The notes below the pieces were generated by a model. The model saw only the letters and a program-made list of their open reading frames with translations, made no database searches and was not told the DNA's origin. From Jaltomata sinuosa (taxonomy: Eukaryota; Streptophyta; Magnoliopsida; Solanales; Solanaceae), in the NCBI GenBank assembly GCA_003996215.1, contig QJPP01000275.1, forward strand, positions 186,001 to 250,000: a DNA stretch of 64,000 nucleotides, given 5' to 3'. Below are positions 35,700-46,975 of this stretch, in pieces. Each line of letters begins with the position of its first letter. Position 1 is the stretch's first letter. Both the position numbers and the translations under genes were made by a program.

Positions 35700-36335
35700 G
35701 TAGGTCACTTGCTAGAAAGTTAGCGAAGTCAGCCAACCATGGTGTAAGATCATGCATCTGGGAACAAATAATTTATCTCAAGTTCCCTTACGAGCCTTCC
35801 ATATTCTTTTAATCTTGATAACTGGTCAGCCACTTGATTCTCACATCTCCTTCGATCTTTTACTTCAAAATTGAATTCTTGAAGTAGTAAGACCCAATGA
35901 ATTAGCCAGTTCTTGGCATCTTTCTTAGACATCAAGTATCTGATCACTGCATGGTCAGTATGCACGATGACTTTGGTCCCGAAAATGTATGCCCAAAACT
36001 TTTCAAAGGCAAAAACCATGGCTAACAACTCTTGTTATGTCACGGTGTAATTTGTTTGGGCTGTATTCAATGTTTTGCTTGAAAAGTAGATTGGGTGGAA
36101 GAGTTTCTCTTTTTGTTGACCAAGTAATGCCCCAAAGATACACCACTAGCATCGCACATAAGCTCGAACAATTTTGACCAATATGGTGCAATGATGATCG
36201 AGGTTGATGTTAATTTCTCTTTCAATGCGAGAAAGCCTGTCAGGCAACTACTATCAAAGTCGAATTTGGATTCTTTTTCAAGTAACTTACAAAAGGGATA
36301 ATCCACCTTCAAAAAATCCTTGATGTAGAGCCTAT
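35700..36335 (-). pseudogene. Element G RT C-terminus and RNase H
   Basis: RNase H signatures: FELMCDASGVSLGHYLV (36067-36312), MLAMVFAFEKFWAYIFGTKVIVHTDHAVIRYLMSKKDAKNWLI and VADQLSRL (35750-36028), in the Athila style. The catalytic DAS and TDH sites are visible. Stops break the frame. Element H is inserted at 36336, separating this part from the RT palm at 42238 and beyond. Confidence 0.85.
36331..36335. repeat. Target-site duplication of H, left copy
   Basis: CCTAT, identical to 42233-42237. Confidence 0.88.
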
Positions 36336-37649
36336 TGATCTAGGGCGTATTTATATGCCCGATTGCCTTATTTACCCATGTTTTAGCCCTGTTTTGAGGG
36401 AAAAAGTGATGTATATCCCTATGATTATTTGCATATTCTTGATTATGAGCTAATATATGTAATTCGATGCTTTGCAGGGAGAATATGGATAAAAATAACC
36501 CATTAGAGCTAAAACAGAAAGCATAAAACCATTGAAAAAGAGTTAGCAACGTTCCGGGAGAAAAAAAGAGCAAAAGAAAAAAACTTGGGCAGTGGGGTTA
36601 TGGTGGCGTGCTTCCCCATGGCCAAAACTACAGAAAGGCTTGTCTGGTTCCTTGATGGCGCAATGCGCCAAGGCCAAACCCGGAAATCTTCCAACTATTT
36701 TCTACTCCAAATCCAAGTAGGAAAAGGGGTTATTTTTCTCCTACTCTATAAATACATCAAAAATCACAATTTTTACCCAACTTTTGACCTACGAAGAGAT
36801 AGGAGCCGCCGTGGAGGCCGGAAAATATTAGTTTCATCTTTTCTTCTCCTTTATTATTTATTTTATATTTTTCTTTGGATGATTTATTATAATTGCTCCA
36901 TGTCTATGTGGAGTTAAACCTCTCATTCTAGGATTATGGTAGCTTCGTAATTGTTGTAGTAGACAATTGATTCGAATTGTAAAGATTATCATTTTAGTTG
37001 TTCTTATATTCTTGTGCTTACTATTTTAATGCTTAGATACCATTAAAATAAATCTATAATCTCTTTGTGAACTCAGAAGAAGAATTATTGGGATAGAATG
37101 AAGAATATAGGGAGCAAGGCCTCCCTTTTGTAACGTAAGGGGTAGGTTCGCGACTAGGATAGGAATATATCTAGAATGCCTTGTTTGGTTTATACGAGAA
37201 GATATATAAAAGCATTCGGAATAAGATGTCATATCTTTGCTCAATGATGTAGTTGTGATGCTATTCTGGATAGGCAATTAGAGGCTCGAAAGACCATAGT
37301 TGTAAAATCAACCCTGAAATCAACAATTAGATAAACAAATAAGTCAATAAAATTACCTACTCAGCATGATAGTTAGCGAATCAATAGTCCTAGATCGATT
37401 TCATCATATTGATTACGTGAAAATCTGCTCTTTGTTTGGTTAATCGTTCATTAGTTAACTTCTTCTTTTTATTTCTAGATAGTTAATTATAAATTCTCCT
37501 TTGAGTTTTTACGCTTGAATAAATAATTAAAACTAGTTTAATTTAGTAAAATAGTTAATCGACAGGTTTCTGTGGGTACGATATCTAGAATTACAATCCT
37601 ATATTACTTGTACGACCGTGTACACTTGCGTTTGCGTTAGGACACGACA
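36336..37649 (+). repeat. Element H 5' LTR
   Basis: TGATCTAGGGCGTATTTATA to GTTAGGACACGACA, repeated at 40918-42232. TATAAATA at 36747-36754 is the likely promoter. Open frames inside it are repeated in the other LTR and are not genes. Confidence 0.92.
36594..36690. repeat. GGCGC-AAT-GCGCC word array in the H 5' LTR
   Basis: Inverted repeat at 36657-36669, within a CpG-rich stretch also containing GGTGGCGTGC and CCCCATGGCC. The array ends about 60 bp before the TATA box. The sister LTR has GGTGC-AAC-GCACC at 41239-41251. Confidence 0.85.
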
Positions 37650-37655
37650 AGTGTT

Positions 37656-37673
37656 TGGCGCTATTACCGGGGA
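37656..37673 (+). other. Primer-binding site of H
   Basis: TGGCGCTATTACCGGGGA matches the complement of the plant Asp-tRNA 3' end (TGGCGCCGTTGCCGGGGA) at 15 of 18 positions, seven bases inside the LTR. This is the usual Athila primer. Confidence 0.82.
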
Positions 37674-37786
37674 CTTAGAAATTAATTATTTATCTATATT
37701 AGACTTTTTCTTTTTACTTATTTAAGTTTTTGTATATATTTTATTCTCTTTTATAGATAGGTTTTTTTTTTACTACTCTTCTTAAC

Positions 37787-38938
37787 ATGTCATCGAGGGA
37801 TAAATATTGGTTGAATGATGAGTACTATTCATATGTTGGTAATCCTTGTCAGTACTGTGGAGGACCCCACCTGGGTATCAATTGCCATTATATTAAAGAG
37901 GGCGGGTGGTGTGCACCTACCCAATCTTTTAAATTTAATGTATGTCATATATGTGGTGGTCAGAATGGTCATTCGAATGGTTGTCCTAACTCTTATTCCT
38001 CTTCCCGGAGCCCCTATTATGATTCTTCTATTGTTTGTGATGTTGGCAGGGGTAATGAAGTGGAGGATGTGAATCATGAGGCTCATCTCATTGATATGCT
38101 AAAGCAAATACTAGATAAGCAAGAAGAATTGAGGAAAGACGTAATTAAATTGAGGAAAGACACGGAGAGGATAGGTTTCTAACTCACAAAGATACATGCT
38201 ATAGCTGAAACTTGTACTGATCAGCAAGTTATAGTCTTAGGCTATATCCAAGACGAACCCTTAGTAGAAGAAAAAAGTGAATCCCTACTAGGAGAAAGTT
38301 GTGAGGAAGCAGACATAGTGAGCCAATCTTGGCTAAGGGAACATGAGAAAAAGGTTAAATTTCATGAGTTTCTCCGTGATAATCTCACAAACATGATGAC
38401 ACGTCTGATAGAAGGTAGAGTTGATCTGAGACAAGAGATAGACCAATTTGGCTCAGATATCCATTACTTGGAGGCTCACTTAAAGAAAAAGATTGAGGCG
38501 TCTGATGCCCAATCCCCAATTATTGTGGATACTGGCCAACTAGTGGAGCAGAAAGAAGAATTCCATCCATTCAACTATGCTTTATTCATTAGTGTTGATG
38601 TTGAGGATATGTATGAAAGTGAGCATGTCATAAACAATGTAAGTTTGGGGTTAGGTACTGTTGGACCTCATTCTAATCACTTTTCTACATTATATTTGGA
38701 TGATGACATGAGAATTGAGTCATCTGAACTGGTGGAGAAGTGTGTAGATGAGGAACAAAGCCCTTACATTCTAAAATTTACCACACCAAAGAGACAAAAT
38801 GACATTTCTCACTTAAGGGCCAAGAAGTGCAAGATGCGACATCATTTACTTGGTTCCTTCATCTTTATACCACCGCCTCTTGAGCGGAGCAGAAAATTTG
38901 ATGCAAAGTTAGTGGTGCGATTCATAAGTTCTAAGTGA
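37787..38938 (+). pseudogene. Element H single protein (zinc-knuckle, coiled coil), one stop
   Basis: One reading frame of 384 codons, broken only by TAA at 38180-38182. It starts MSSRDKYWLNDEYY. Two Cys/His modules follow: CQYCGGPHLGINC (about residues 22-34) and CHICGGQNGHSNGC (about 55-68). They resemble retroviral CCHC knuckles but with altered spacing (CX2CX3HX4C and CX2CX5HX3C). Next is a Lys/Glu/Leu-rich likely coiled coil (MLKQILDKQEELRKDVIKL), ending at the stop. The frame reopens as LTKIHAIAETC and continues through EHEKKVKFHEFLRDNL, an acidic segment (LYLDDDMRIESSELVEKC) and a basic end (LRAKKCKMRHH ... FISSK). It could be a reduced gag for RNA binding. No wider homology is claimed. 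Confidence 0.72.
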
Positions 38939-38972
38939 AAAGAAAAGTGGTGAAGTGATGGCATCATGCCGC

Positions 38973-39007
38973 GACGTTAAATCAGGCGCTTGTTGGGAGG
39001 CAACCCA
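38973..39007 (+). promoter_or_regulatory. 35-nt post-stop motif, H copy
   Basis: Lies 34 nt after the coding stop. Contains AGGCGCTTGTTGGG and ends GGAGGCAACCCA. TTGGG and CCCAA can pair around AGGCAA. See the G copy at 34373-34407. Confidence 0.72.
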
Positions 39008-40903
39008 ATTTGTAGTGTAGCTTCTTATTTTTTTATAGTGTCATATTTTTGTTTTTGTTTTGATTTTGCAGGTTTGGGGAAGTCTTTGTACCCGAATTTG
39101 AAAGCTAAGGATGCATGATTTAAGCTTAAGTGTGGGGTCATTCTCCCCTTGATAAAATTAAAGAAACATGCTGTCAGCTAGGCCCTAGAGGGCCTCAGAG
39201 AGTATTTCTTACCCTTCTTCTTCATCTTTTCTATAAATTACTTTGGAGACAAAGCATGATTTTAAGTGTGGGGTGAAAATTCTTTCGATAATTGTGAGTT
39301 TTAGGGTGAGTATGCCATAGGAGTTTATTTTATTTGAAAAACAAATATACAAAAAGATTTTTTAGTTTTTTTTGAGGCATATCTCATTCACTCCTTGGTT
39401 TTTTTTTGGTTCTTTTACGAGGGGGTGCCCTTTGAACCGGGTAATTTTTATTTTTAGGAGTTATTTTATTTTTATTTTAGTCATACGTAGAGAAATTTTC
39501 TCGACAATGGATGAATGACGATCGTCTTGAGGAAAAATTAGTCATAGGAAGGAGAAAGATTAGAAACTATAGCCTTTTAAATGCTAGGTACTTCACCTAA
39601 GTATACAGTAGACGTCATGTGTAATTCACTCAAAAGAAGCATAAAAAGTAGGAAACTTCATTTAGAGACGCATAAGCTCTTTAACTTGACTTAAAAAAAA
39701 TCTAGATATGGGCTTAATAATGTAAATTCATTCAATTTGGTTGTGTTGTGAATATGAAGTCTTAAGAAGCCATTTTTGAACCATTGTGCCATGTGTGGTA
39801 AGTGTTTGTTGTGTTTCTTGCATCTCTTGATATCTAGAACTTTTCCTGTGTGTGTATGAAATGAAATATAGTGTTGACTTGTGGGATATGATCAAGGAAT
39901 TTCTTCGTAAGCCACTTCTTTTTGACTATTGTTTGTTCCACCCTTACGTTATCCTTAGTTAAGCCCCTTTGAGCTTTGAGCCTATTTCTTTGACGAGCCA
40001 TATTTTAGCCTATCCTCTTTATTTAATTATCCTATATTGATTTGACCCAAAGAGTCCCTAATACACTTTGTAGTTGAAAGACTTAAAGGAAGAAGGGAAC
40101 AAAAGAGAAAAAGTAAAAAGATAGAGGGAGGTTGTTGTGGTAAGAATAAGAATTAGATGTGGTGCCCTTGTGAAAGATAATTTGTATGTTTGTAGTAAGG
40201 AGAGAAAAACAAAAAATAATTTTTTTTTAGAAAAATCTCCTTGCTAGCAACAAGTGAATGAAGGTTAAGGGCAATAAACCAAAAGAAAAGGGGGGAGCTT
40301 GAAGGGAAACATGAACATAAGTTGAAGTTGAGGTGATATAAGGAAAAGAGTGAAAAAGTTTAAAGTAAGCGTCTTAAAGTGCATAGGGAATAGTCACTAT
40401 TGACCAAAGTGTTCCTACCCGTCCCTTTGCCGACATTACAATGAGTAAAAAGTTCTTTTGATCCTAAAATTTTGATGCTTTATTAATAGAATATTACATT
40501 AAGGGTAAGCCTATGGTATGTCTTGTATGCATGAAACTTTCTTTGAGAGAGTGAGCAAATTTCTTATCTATTTGTCCCAATTTGAATATGTATGTATGAT
40601 GTGAGCAAGGGGCATCTCTATTTAATGTGAGGGCACAAAATGGTGAGAATTTGGTGTACTAATGATGGGTATATTTACACATGATCATATTGGCCTTATT
40701 TTCATAAAGAGTCAGTTTTAGAGGTTGTGTGATTTCAATGAAAGATCTATGAAAATAAGAGTTGTGTATGTATGTTGAGTGGATTCTGGGTCATGATTAA
40801 ACTGTCTAGTTAACTTGGATGTGACTAGACCTGTTCAATTGGTGTCTTAAGATGTGAGATTTTGTAGGGTGTGTAGTAATTTGTTCGATGACGAACAAAG
40901 GTT
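39008..40903 (+). other. Element H long 3' untranslated region
   Basis: No coding frame of note. It contains two internal copies of TAAGTGTGGGGT (39127-39138 and 39263-39274) that resemble the terminal polypurine tract, and a block near 40501-40553 shared with G. Confidence 0.7.
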
Positions 40904-40917
40904 TAAGTTTGGGGTGG
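40904..40917 (+). other. Polypurine tract of H
   Basis: TAAGTTTGGGGTGG directly before the 3' LTR, preceded by ATGACGAACAAAGG. Confidence 0.82.
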
Positions 40918-42232
40918 TGATCTTGGGTGTATTTATACGCCCGATTGCCTTATTTACCCATGTTTTAGCCTTGTTTTGAGGGCAAAATTGATGTATATCC
41001 CTATGATTATTTGCATATTCTTGATTATGAGCTAATATATGTGATTTGATGCTTTGCAGGGAGAATATGGATAAAAACAACCCATTAGAGCTAAAACGGA
41101 AAACATAAAAGCATTGGGAAGGAGTTAGCAACGTTCCAGGAGAAAAAAAGAGCAAAAAAAGAAAACCTGGGCAGTGGGGCTATGGTGGCGCGCTGCCTCA
41201 TGGACAAAACTACAGAAGGACTTGTTTGGCGCCTTGATGGTGCAACGCACCAAGGCCAAACCAGGAAATCTTCCAACTGTTTTCTACTCCAAATCCAAGT
41301 AGGAAAAGGGGTTATTTTTCTCCTACTCTATAAATATATTAAAAATAACAATTTTTACCCAACTTTTGACCTACGAAGAGCTAGGAGCCGGTGTGGAGGC
41401 CAGAGAATATTGGTTTCATCTTTTATTCTCCTTTATTATTTATTTTATGTTTTTCTTTGGATGATTTATTGTAATTTCTTCATGTCTATGTGGAGTTAAA
41501 CTTCTCGTTCTAGGATTATGGTAGCTTCATAATTGTTGTAGTAGACAATTGATTAGAATTGTGAAGATTATCATATTAGTTGTTCTTATATTCATGTGCT
41601 TACTATTTTAATGCTTAGCTACCATTAAAATAAATCTATAATCTCTTTGTGAACTCGGAAGAAGAATCATTGGGATATAACAAAGAATATAGGGAGCAAG
41701 GCCTCTCTTTTGTAACGTAAGGGGTAGGTTCGCGACTAGGATAGGAATATACCTAGAATGCCTTATTTGGTTTATACAGGAAGATATATAAAAGTGTTCG
41801 GAATAAGATTTCACATTCCCGCTTAATGATGTAGTTGTGATGCTATTCTGGATAGGCAATTAGAGGCTCGGAAGACCATAGTTGTAAAATCAACGCCGAA
41901 ATCAGCAATTAGATAAACAAATAAGTCAATGAAATTGCCTACTCAACATGATTTTTACTGAATCCATAGTCCTATATCAATTTCATCATATTGATTACGT
42001 GAAAATATGCTCTTTGTTTGGTTAATCGTTCATTAGTTAACAACTTCTTTTTATTTCTAGATTAGTTAATTATAAATTCCCCTTTGAGTTTTTACGCTTG
42101 AATAAATAATTAGAACCAGTTTAATTTAGTAAAATAGTTAATCGACAAGTCCCTGTGGGTATGATATCTGGACTTACAATCCTATATTACTTGTACGACC
42201 GCGTATACTTGCGTGTGTATTAGGACGCAACA
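40918..42232 (+). repeat. Element H 3' LTR
   Basis: 1,315-bp direct repeat of 36336-37649, starting TGATCTTGGGTG and ending AGGACGCAACA. TSD CCTAT follows at 42233-42237. The word array lies at about 41165-41265. Confidence 0.92.
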
Positions 42233-42237
42233 CCTAT

Positions 42238-43329
42238 AGAACCCAACATGACCCAGAAAACTCCTTATCGCTTTTACAGTCTTTGGAGGGGGTAGCTTGG
42301 AGATGACATTGATTTTAGCTTGGTCAAGCTCAACCTTTTTTTTAGATAATTTATGTCCCAATACTATCCCCTCTTTACCATAAAATGAACTTCTGCCACT
42401 TTATCACCAAGTTCGTCTCCTCACACCATTTAAGCACTTCCTTTAAATGTTCTAAGCAATCACCAAACTCATCCCCAACAACCGAGAAATCATCCATGAA
42501 TATCTCTATAGTATCTTCAACCATATCTGAGAAGATGGACATCATGCATCATTGTAATGTAGCTGGGGAATTGCACAGTCCAAATGGCATTCTTTTGAAT
42601 GCAGAAGTCCCATAGGGGCAGGTGAAGGTTGTTTTCTCTTGATCTTCTGGGGCAATCTAGATCTGGTTGTAGCCGGAATAACCATCAAGAAAATAGTAAA
42701 AACCACGGCTAGCCAATCTATCTAGCATCTGATCCATGAAAGGGAGAGGAAGGTGATCCTTTTCAGTCCATGAGTGCAATTTCTGGTAATCCATACACAC
42801 CCTCCATCCGGTTAAGGGTCATCATATCATCTTTTTTATTAGGCACGACAATAATTCTACCCTTCTTTGGCACACATTGCACTAGGCTAACCCAGGTACT
42901 GTCGGAAATAGAGAAGACCACTCCTGCATCTAAACACTTAATAATCTCCTTCTTCACCACCTGTTGCATAGGCAGGTTCAGCCTTCATTGATGCTTAATC
43001 AAAGGGGTGCATTCTTCTTGGAGATTTATTTTATGCATGCATATCCCCGAGGCTATGCCAATTATGTTGGCAATAGTCCACCCAAGGGCACAAATGTGCT
43101 TCTTCAATACTCTAAGCAATGCCTCAACTTGTTTGTCCCTCAACTTGTTGGAGATGATGACCAACAAGGTCTCATTGGCACCCAAGTATGCATACTTTAC
43201 GTGAGATAGTAACGGCTTGAGCTCCAACATAGATGGTTTAACAATTGAAGGTTTGGAGGGAGGTGTTTGCCTATTCTTTAAGTCAAGACCGAGCTTCTTT
43301 GGGGGATATGAGTAGGAACCCATCCCCAC
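42238..43329 (-). pseudogene. Element G reverse transcriptase (N-terminal and palm)
   Basis: Minus-strand fragments in order: ELKPLLSHVKYAYLG and HICALGWTIANIIGI (42985-43329), VVKKEIIKCLDAGVVF and SDSTWVSLVQCVPKKG (42763-42969), then IFMDDFSVVG with FMDD intact at 42489-42500. The text is characteristic of Athila RT. Several frameshifts are present. H separates it from the RNase H at 36335. Confidence 0.85.
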
Positions 43330-43559
43330 TAAAGCACAATATATCTTATCAAATTCTTATATCCCCTCACAATCATAATTCAACAACACCGCTTCCAATG
43401 CTTCATCCATGAACCCCTCTTTCACGTGTAGGTCAACGCTTTCCTTAATCTTACCAATTGCAAAATCCATCTGAAGGTCATTCGGCCTTTTCATGGATCT
43501 ACATAAATTAAAGGTTGCCTCTTCCTCATTCACAACGAATTTGAATTCTCTCCGAGTCT

Positions 43560-43930
43560 ATTAAGTTCAATGTGCGCCCTATTCTTAGACTTGGTTACTC
43601 CAAGATAATTGGTATCTCGAAGCCCCCATTGCAATCAAGCGCAACAACGTCCATAGGGTACACAAGCCGACCCACCTTCTCTAAAATATTGTATCCAACC
43701 CCACAAGGTGCCTTATCGATCGATCCTCCATAAAAAACTTCATATTCTTGATGGTAGGTTGCCCAAGCCCCAACCGTCTAAAGGTGGTTAGCAGCATCAG
43801 GTATACACTTGCGTTTTTATCAGACACCAATTTTGTAGATCTGTGCACCCTATTTATATCAAAAAGTGTACACACCCGGAGTCACCTTATTATTAACAAA
43901 GTTGCCCGATAATATTGCACTACTTTGAGG
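43560..43930 (-). pseudogene. Element G protease region
   Basis: Reads KNASVYLMLLTTFRRLGLGQP and MEDRSIRHLVGLD, matching the Athila protease context (SASVNLMPLxxxxxLGLG ... DRSIxxPxG). The catalytic DSGA is not preserved (SDKNASV). Confidence 0.65.
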
Positions 43931-44978
43931 GGACATGTGAACAACCCCGAATTTACCAAATTTTATGTAGTGCATATTTCTTTCACAAACTTGGCATACT
44001 CGGGCATTTTGTTGAAAGCACTACTTGATGGAATATTGACGATGATTCTCTTCAACATAGATTAAAATTCTTCCGGATGCTCATTCTCGTTTTCTTGCAA
44101 TAACCCTTAGGGAAAAAGAGGTGGACATTTAGGGAAATATTTGCAAACTTTAGGCACCTTGTTTTTCTGATTTAGAGTTTTGGATAAACCATTTCCCCAA
44201 GGCCTCTTGTTTCTAGGCGTACTCGTAGTTGGAATTGCAATCTCAACGGCACCTTCTAGGTCCTTCATATCATCAATTCCTTCATCTTTCTTGACTTGCT
44301 TGGATTCGAATTGAGAAGTGAGACATACCATTCTTTGTTCAAGTCATTCAACAGCTATAGAGTGTGAGTGCACAGTTTGAGCCAGACTCCCCAGATCGTA
44401 TCTCAACTCCCTGACACCTTTGTCAGTGGACTCTACCTTCTCCAACACTCTCGCAAGAATATTTTCAACTCTAGAAACATCATTATGCACGTTTCAACCA
44501 TGATTCCCATGATCTTGTCTCCCCGGACTTGGGCTTGCTTTTTGGAGACCTTCATGGGAACCCTTCTCATGATTTGGAGCCAATCTTTCCTCACTATATT
44601 CACTAGAACACTCCACTTCTTCTACTAATTTGACATCCCCAACAACACCAATGGTGTTAACCATTTCAACTGTGTTGTTCATCACACTCATGGTCATGAA
44701 TTAAAGGAGTGTTTTAGCGACTGATAGTTCTCTATCCCTTCGTGCACCATTCTTTCTCCATTCATAAATTTCTTTAGCAGAGGTAGAACCCATTTCCCCA
44801 TCGGCTCCCCACATCAACAACCTATGGTCTACTATATTCACCTCAACAAGTGCATGTGGGTCGAGGTATTTGGGATTCCTGGATGCAATCTATTCAAATA
44901 AAAAATAACAAACAAAGTAAAAATGAAAAAAACTCACAAAGTGATTTCAATAGTCAATAAAAAGGCTGCTCAAATACA
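43931..44978 (-). pseudogene. Element G gag-side region
   Basis: Broken frames including MGSTSAKEIYEWRKNG-type text near 44760-44800, MTMSVMNNTVEMVNTIGVVGD (44494-44697) and VEIAIPTTSTPRNKRPWGNG (44107-44331). The position between PBS and protease suggests gag, but I do not recognise the fold. A second copy lies at 59351-60250 with a few per cent differences. Confidence 0.55.
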
Positions 44979-44980
44979 AT

Positions 44981-44998
44981 TCTCCGACAACAGCGCCA
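44981..44998 (-). other. Primer-binding site of G
   Basis: On the minus strand TGGCGCTGTTGTCGGAGA, 15 of 18 matches to the Asp-tRNA complement, four bases from the LTR. Confidence 0.8.
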
Positions 44999-45002
44999 TT
45001 TT

Positions 45003-45735
45003 TGATAAGCTCAAGTAACACTCTCTATATGGAGGTGAAGGCGATCATTAAGCAAAATAAAATTTATAATTTCCGAAGGGATTTGGGGTCCCAAAGAGAA
45101 ATGGAAGAGTTGCTTAAAGGATTGTCATATATCAATCACTAATAGAGTTAATGTTCAAACAAAAATGAAAGTAAAAAGGGGGAAACCAGAGAATTGGGAA
45201 ATCTGTCAGAAATCGCAATTCAACTCAAAAACATAAGGTAAACACATATTTGTATCAAGAGAGAGGACGACTAGGGGTATGATTTTGATGGGAATTGAAC
45301 ACAGGTCAAAATACTTGCTCAATTACGTAAATTATCACTAAACAACATGGGTAGCATTGTTCTTAAGCATGAAAATTATTCTTTCGATCTCACAAATATT
45401 TATCCAATGGTCTTTGTTCAAGCACCATGGTTTTATCATAAACCAACCAATATAGGCTTGGTGAAGTTGCACTATCTCTAGCTTAGACTCTTAAATGGGT
45501 ATTTCTGGTGAATTGAGCTATTTCTAGCCTCAATCTAAATGGAATTTCAAGTACCCACTAGTGAATTCTCATATGAAATTATGAACCTCTTTCTCAAGCA
45601 AGAACACAATCAAATAATTTCAATCAATATTTGTAACCATTAATTTTAGAGTTAAAATATGGAGAATTCACTAGACCCATATCAATTTAGCAATTATAAA
45701 CACAAATAAGCAAGACCCAACCCATTAATCAAGTA
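45003..45735 (-). repeat. Element G 5' LTR, truncated
   Basis: Direct repeat of the left G LTR up to AATCAAGTA (equivalent to about 31259). It stops there and runs into the C LTR with its first 155 bp missing. About half of the G LTR is lost. Confidence 0.8.
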
Positions 45736-45924
45736 ACGTGTCTGTATGGAACTAGTTTTTTCATTAGTTAATACATAGAGTAGTCTGGGAGACTTTTCGG
45801 AAATGAATTCGGGTAAGTAGAACTCTCGATATGAAGGTTGATGTGAAAGGGTTGTTTTGAAACATAAGGAATTAAGGTGTGTTGTAAAATGGACCCTTTT
45901 GGGGGAAATTCCAAGTTTTTGTCC

Positions 45925-46085
45925 TGTGTCGAGTGCTGTTATTGCACCATAGCAGTGACCGCTATAGCAGAAAAATATCCGCTATAGCAGAAGTCAACTT
46001 TGGTCAGCACCGCCATACCAGTCGGTTCCGCTACGGCGGCACCGCTATAGCAGTGTACAGACCGCTATAGTAGACTGAGTCAGGT
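45925..46085. repeat. GCTATAGC word array in the C 5' LTR
   Basis: CCGCTATAGC, CCGCTACGGCGG and related words at 14-60 bp spacing, in a CpG-rich patch. The copy in the 3' LTR is at 53290-53470 (GCTATAGC at 53334, 53353, 53416 and 53430), so copy number and spacing differ between the two LTRs. Confidence 0.85.
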
Positions 46086-46829
46086 TTTAAGGCAGAAACT
46101 TCCCCAAAATGTTCAGTTTTTCCTAAAGAACATTTTGGAGAAGTGCAATGGCAATTTTGGCAAACTTTACTCTGTTTTTCACCACTTTTAACCCAAAGGT
46201 AAGGATTTTACTCCCCTAACTTAATACTATGTTTCTTACGTAGTAAAGTTGCTAGTTTGGGCTTGGGGTAAGGTTTAGGTTGACCTAGGAATGATAGAAT
46301 CAAGGGAAGAAGGGGATTTTAGGGAGTAAAAGTTCTTGGGTCTTGAATATTATTGTTGTGTTATGATAAATTAGCCATAATTCTTTAAATGTATTCGTAA
46401 ACATAATAGACTTAGGTAAATTATTCGTGGAAAAGCTGAGAATGGGTGGAATGATCATAGTTTGGCCTGGCGATTGGGATTTTGTATAATCTGGGTAAAT
46501 ATTAGGCCATGTGGACTGATTTTAGTATCTTGTAATCATTTTTAGACAGGAACAAGTAAAGGCTTCGGAAAATGGGAAAGCCTAGGTTTAGTAGAGCTTT
46601 TGAGGAATTCGAGGTAGGTGATGGTTATTATTTTCCCAATATGCAATATGTGTTCATGTACTATCGCTTAGTATTGTGTGAGTTTGCATTCTTAGGAAAG
46701 GGATTATGAATGTCTAATCATCCGGTTACCAGTCTTGTGAAATGAACTTAGTTGTTGCCTGTTGGTATTCAAGTGTGCTTTTGTTTATTATTTGTTGACT
46801 GTTGGATTTTGTGTGACATTCGGTCGGCT

Positions 46830-46975
46830 CGGGTACCACGCCTAGTACATGTTATATATTGATTGGCTCTGGTACCACGCCTGGTATGGGATACTTATCG
46901 ATTGGCTTGGGTACCATGCCTGGTACATGTTTGATAATGGTTGGCTCGGTACCATGCCTGGTATAGGTTGGATTG
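46830..46975 (+). repeat. Short tandem unit GGCTCGGTACCACGCC in the C LTR
   Basis: Four units of about 35-45 bp, each reading TTGGCTCGGGTACCACGCCTGGTA with small changes. Each holds an inverted GGTACC core. They are repeated in the 3' LTR at about 54210-54360. Confidence 0.8.

Larger units (their letters stand above)
36336..42232 (+). mobile_element. Element H: pol-less Athila-like LTR element
   Basis: A 5,897-bp element with LTRs of 1,314 and 1,315 bp, an Asp-tRNA-type PBS, a polypurine tract and a perfect TSD. The 3.3-kb interior encodes one protein (37787-38938) and no protease, RT or integrase. PBS type, the 35-nt post-stop motif and parts of the 3' region are shared with G, so it probably depended on an Athila-like helper. 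It sits inside the RT of G. Confidence 0.9.

Noticed and set aside
36585..36917. 110-codon open frame, repeated at 41182-41499
   Set aside because: Lies wholly in the H LTR U3/R region. The copies differ at the start and carry no domain; a by-product of the LTR sequence.
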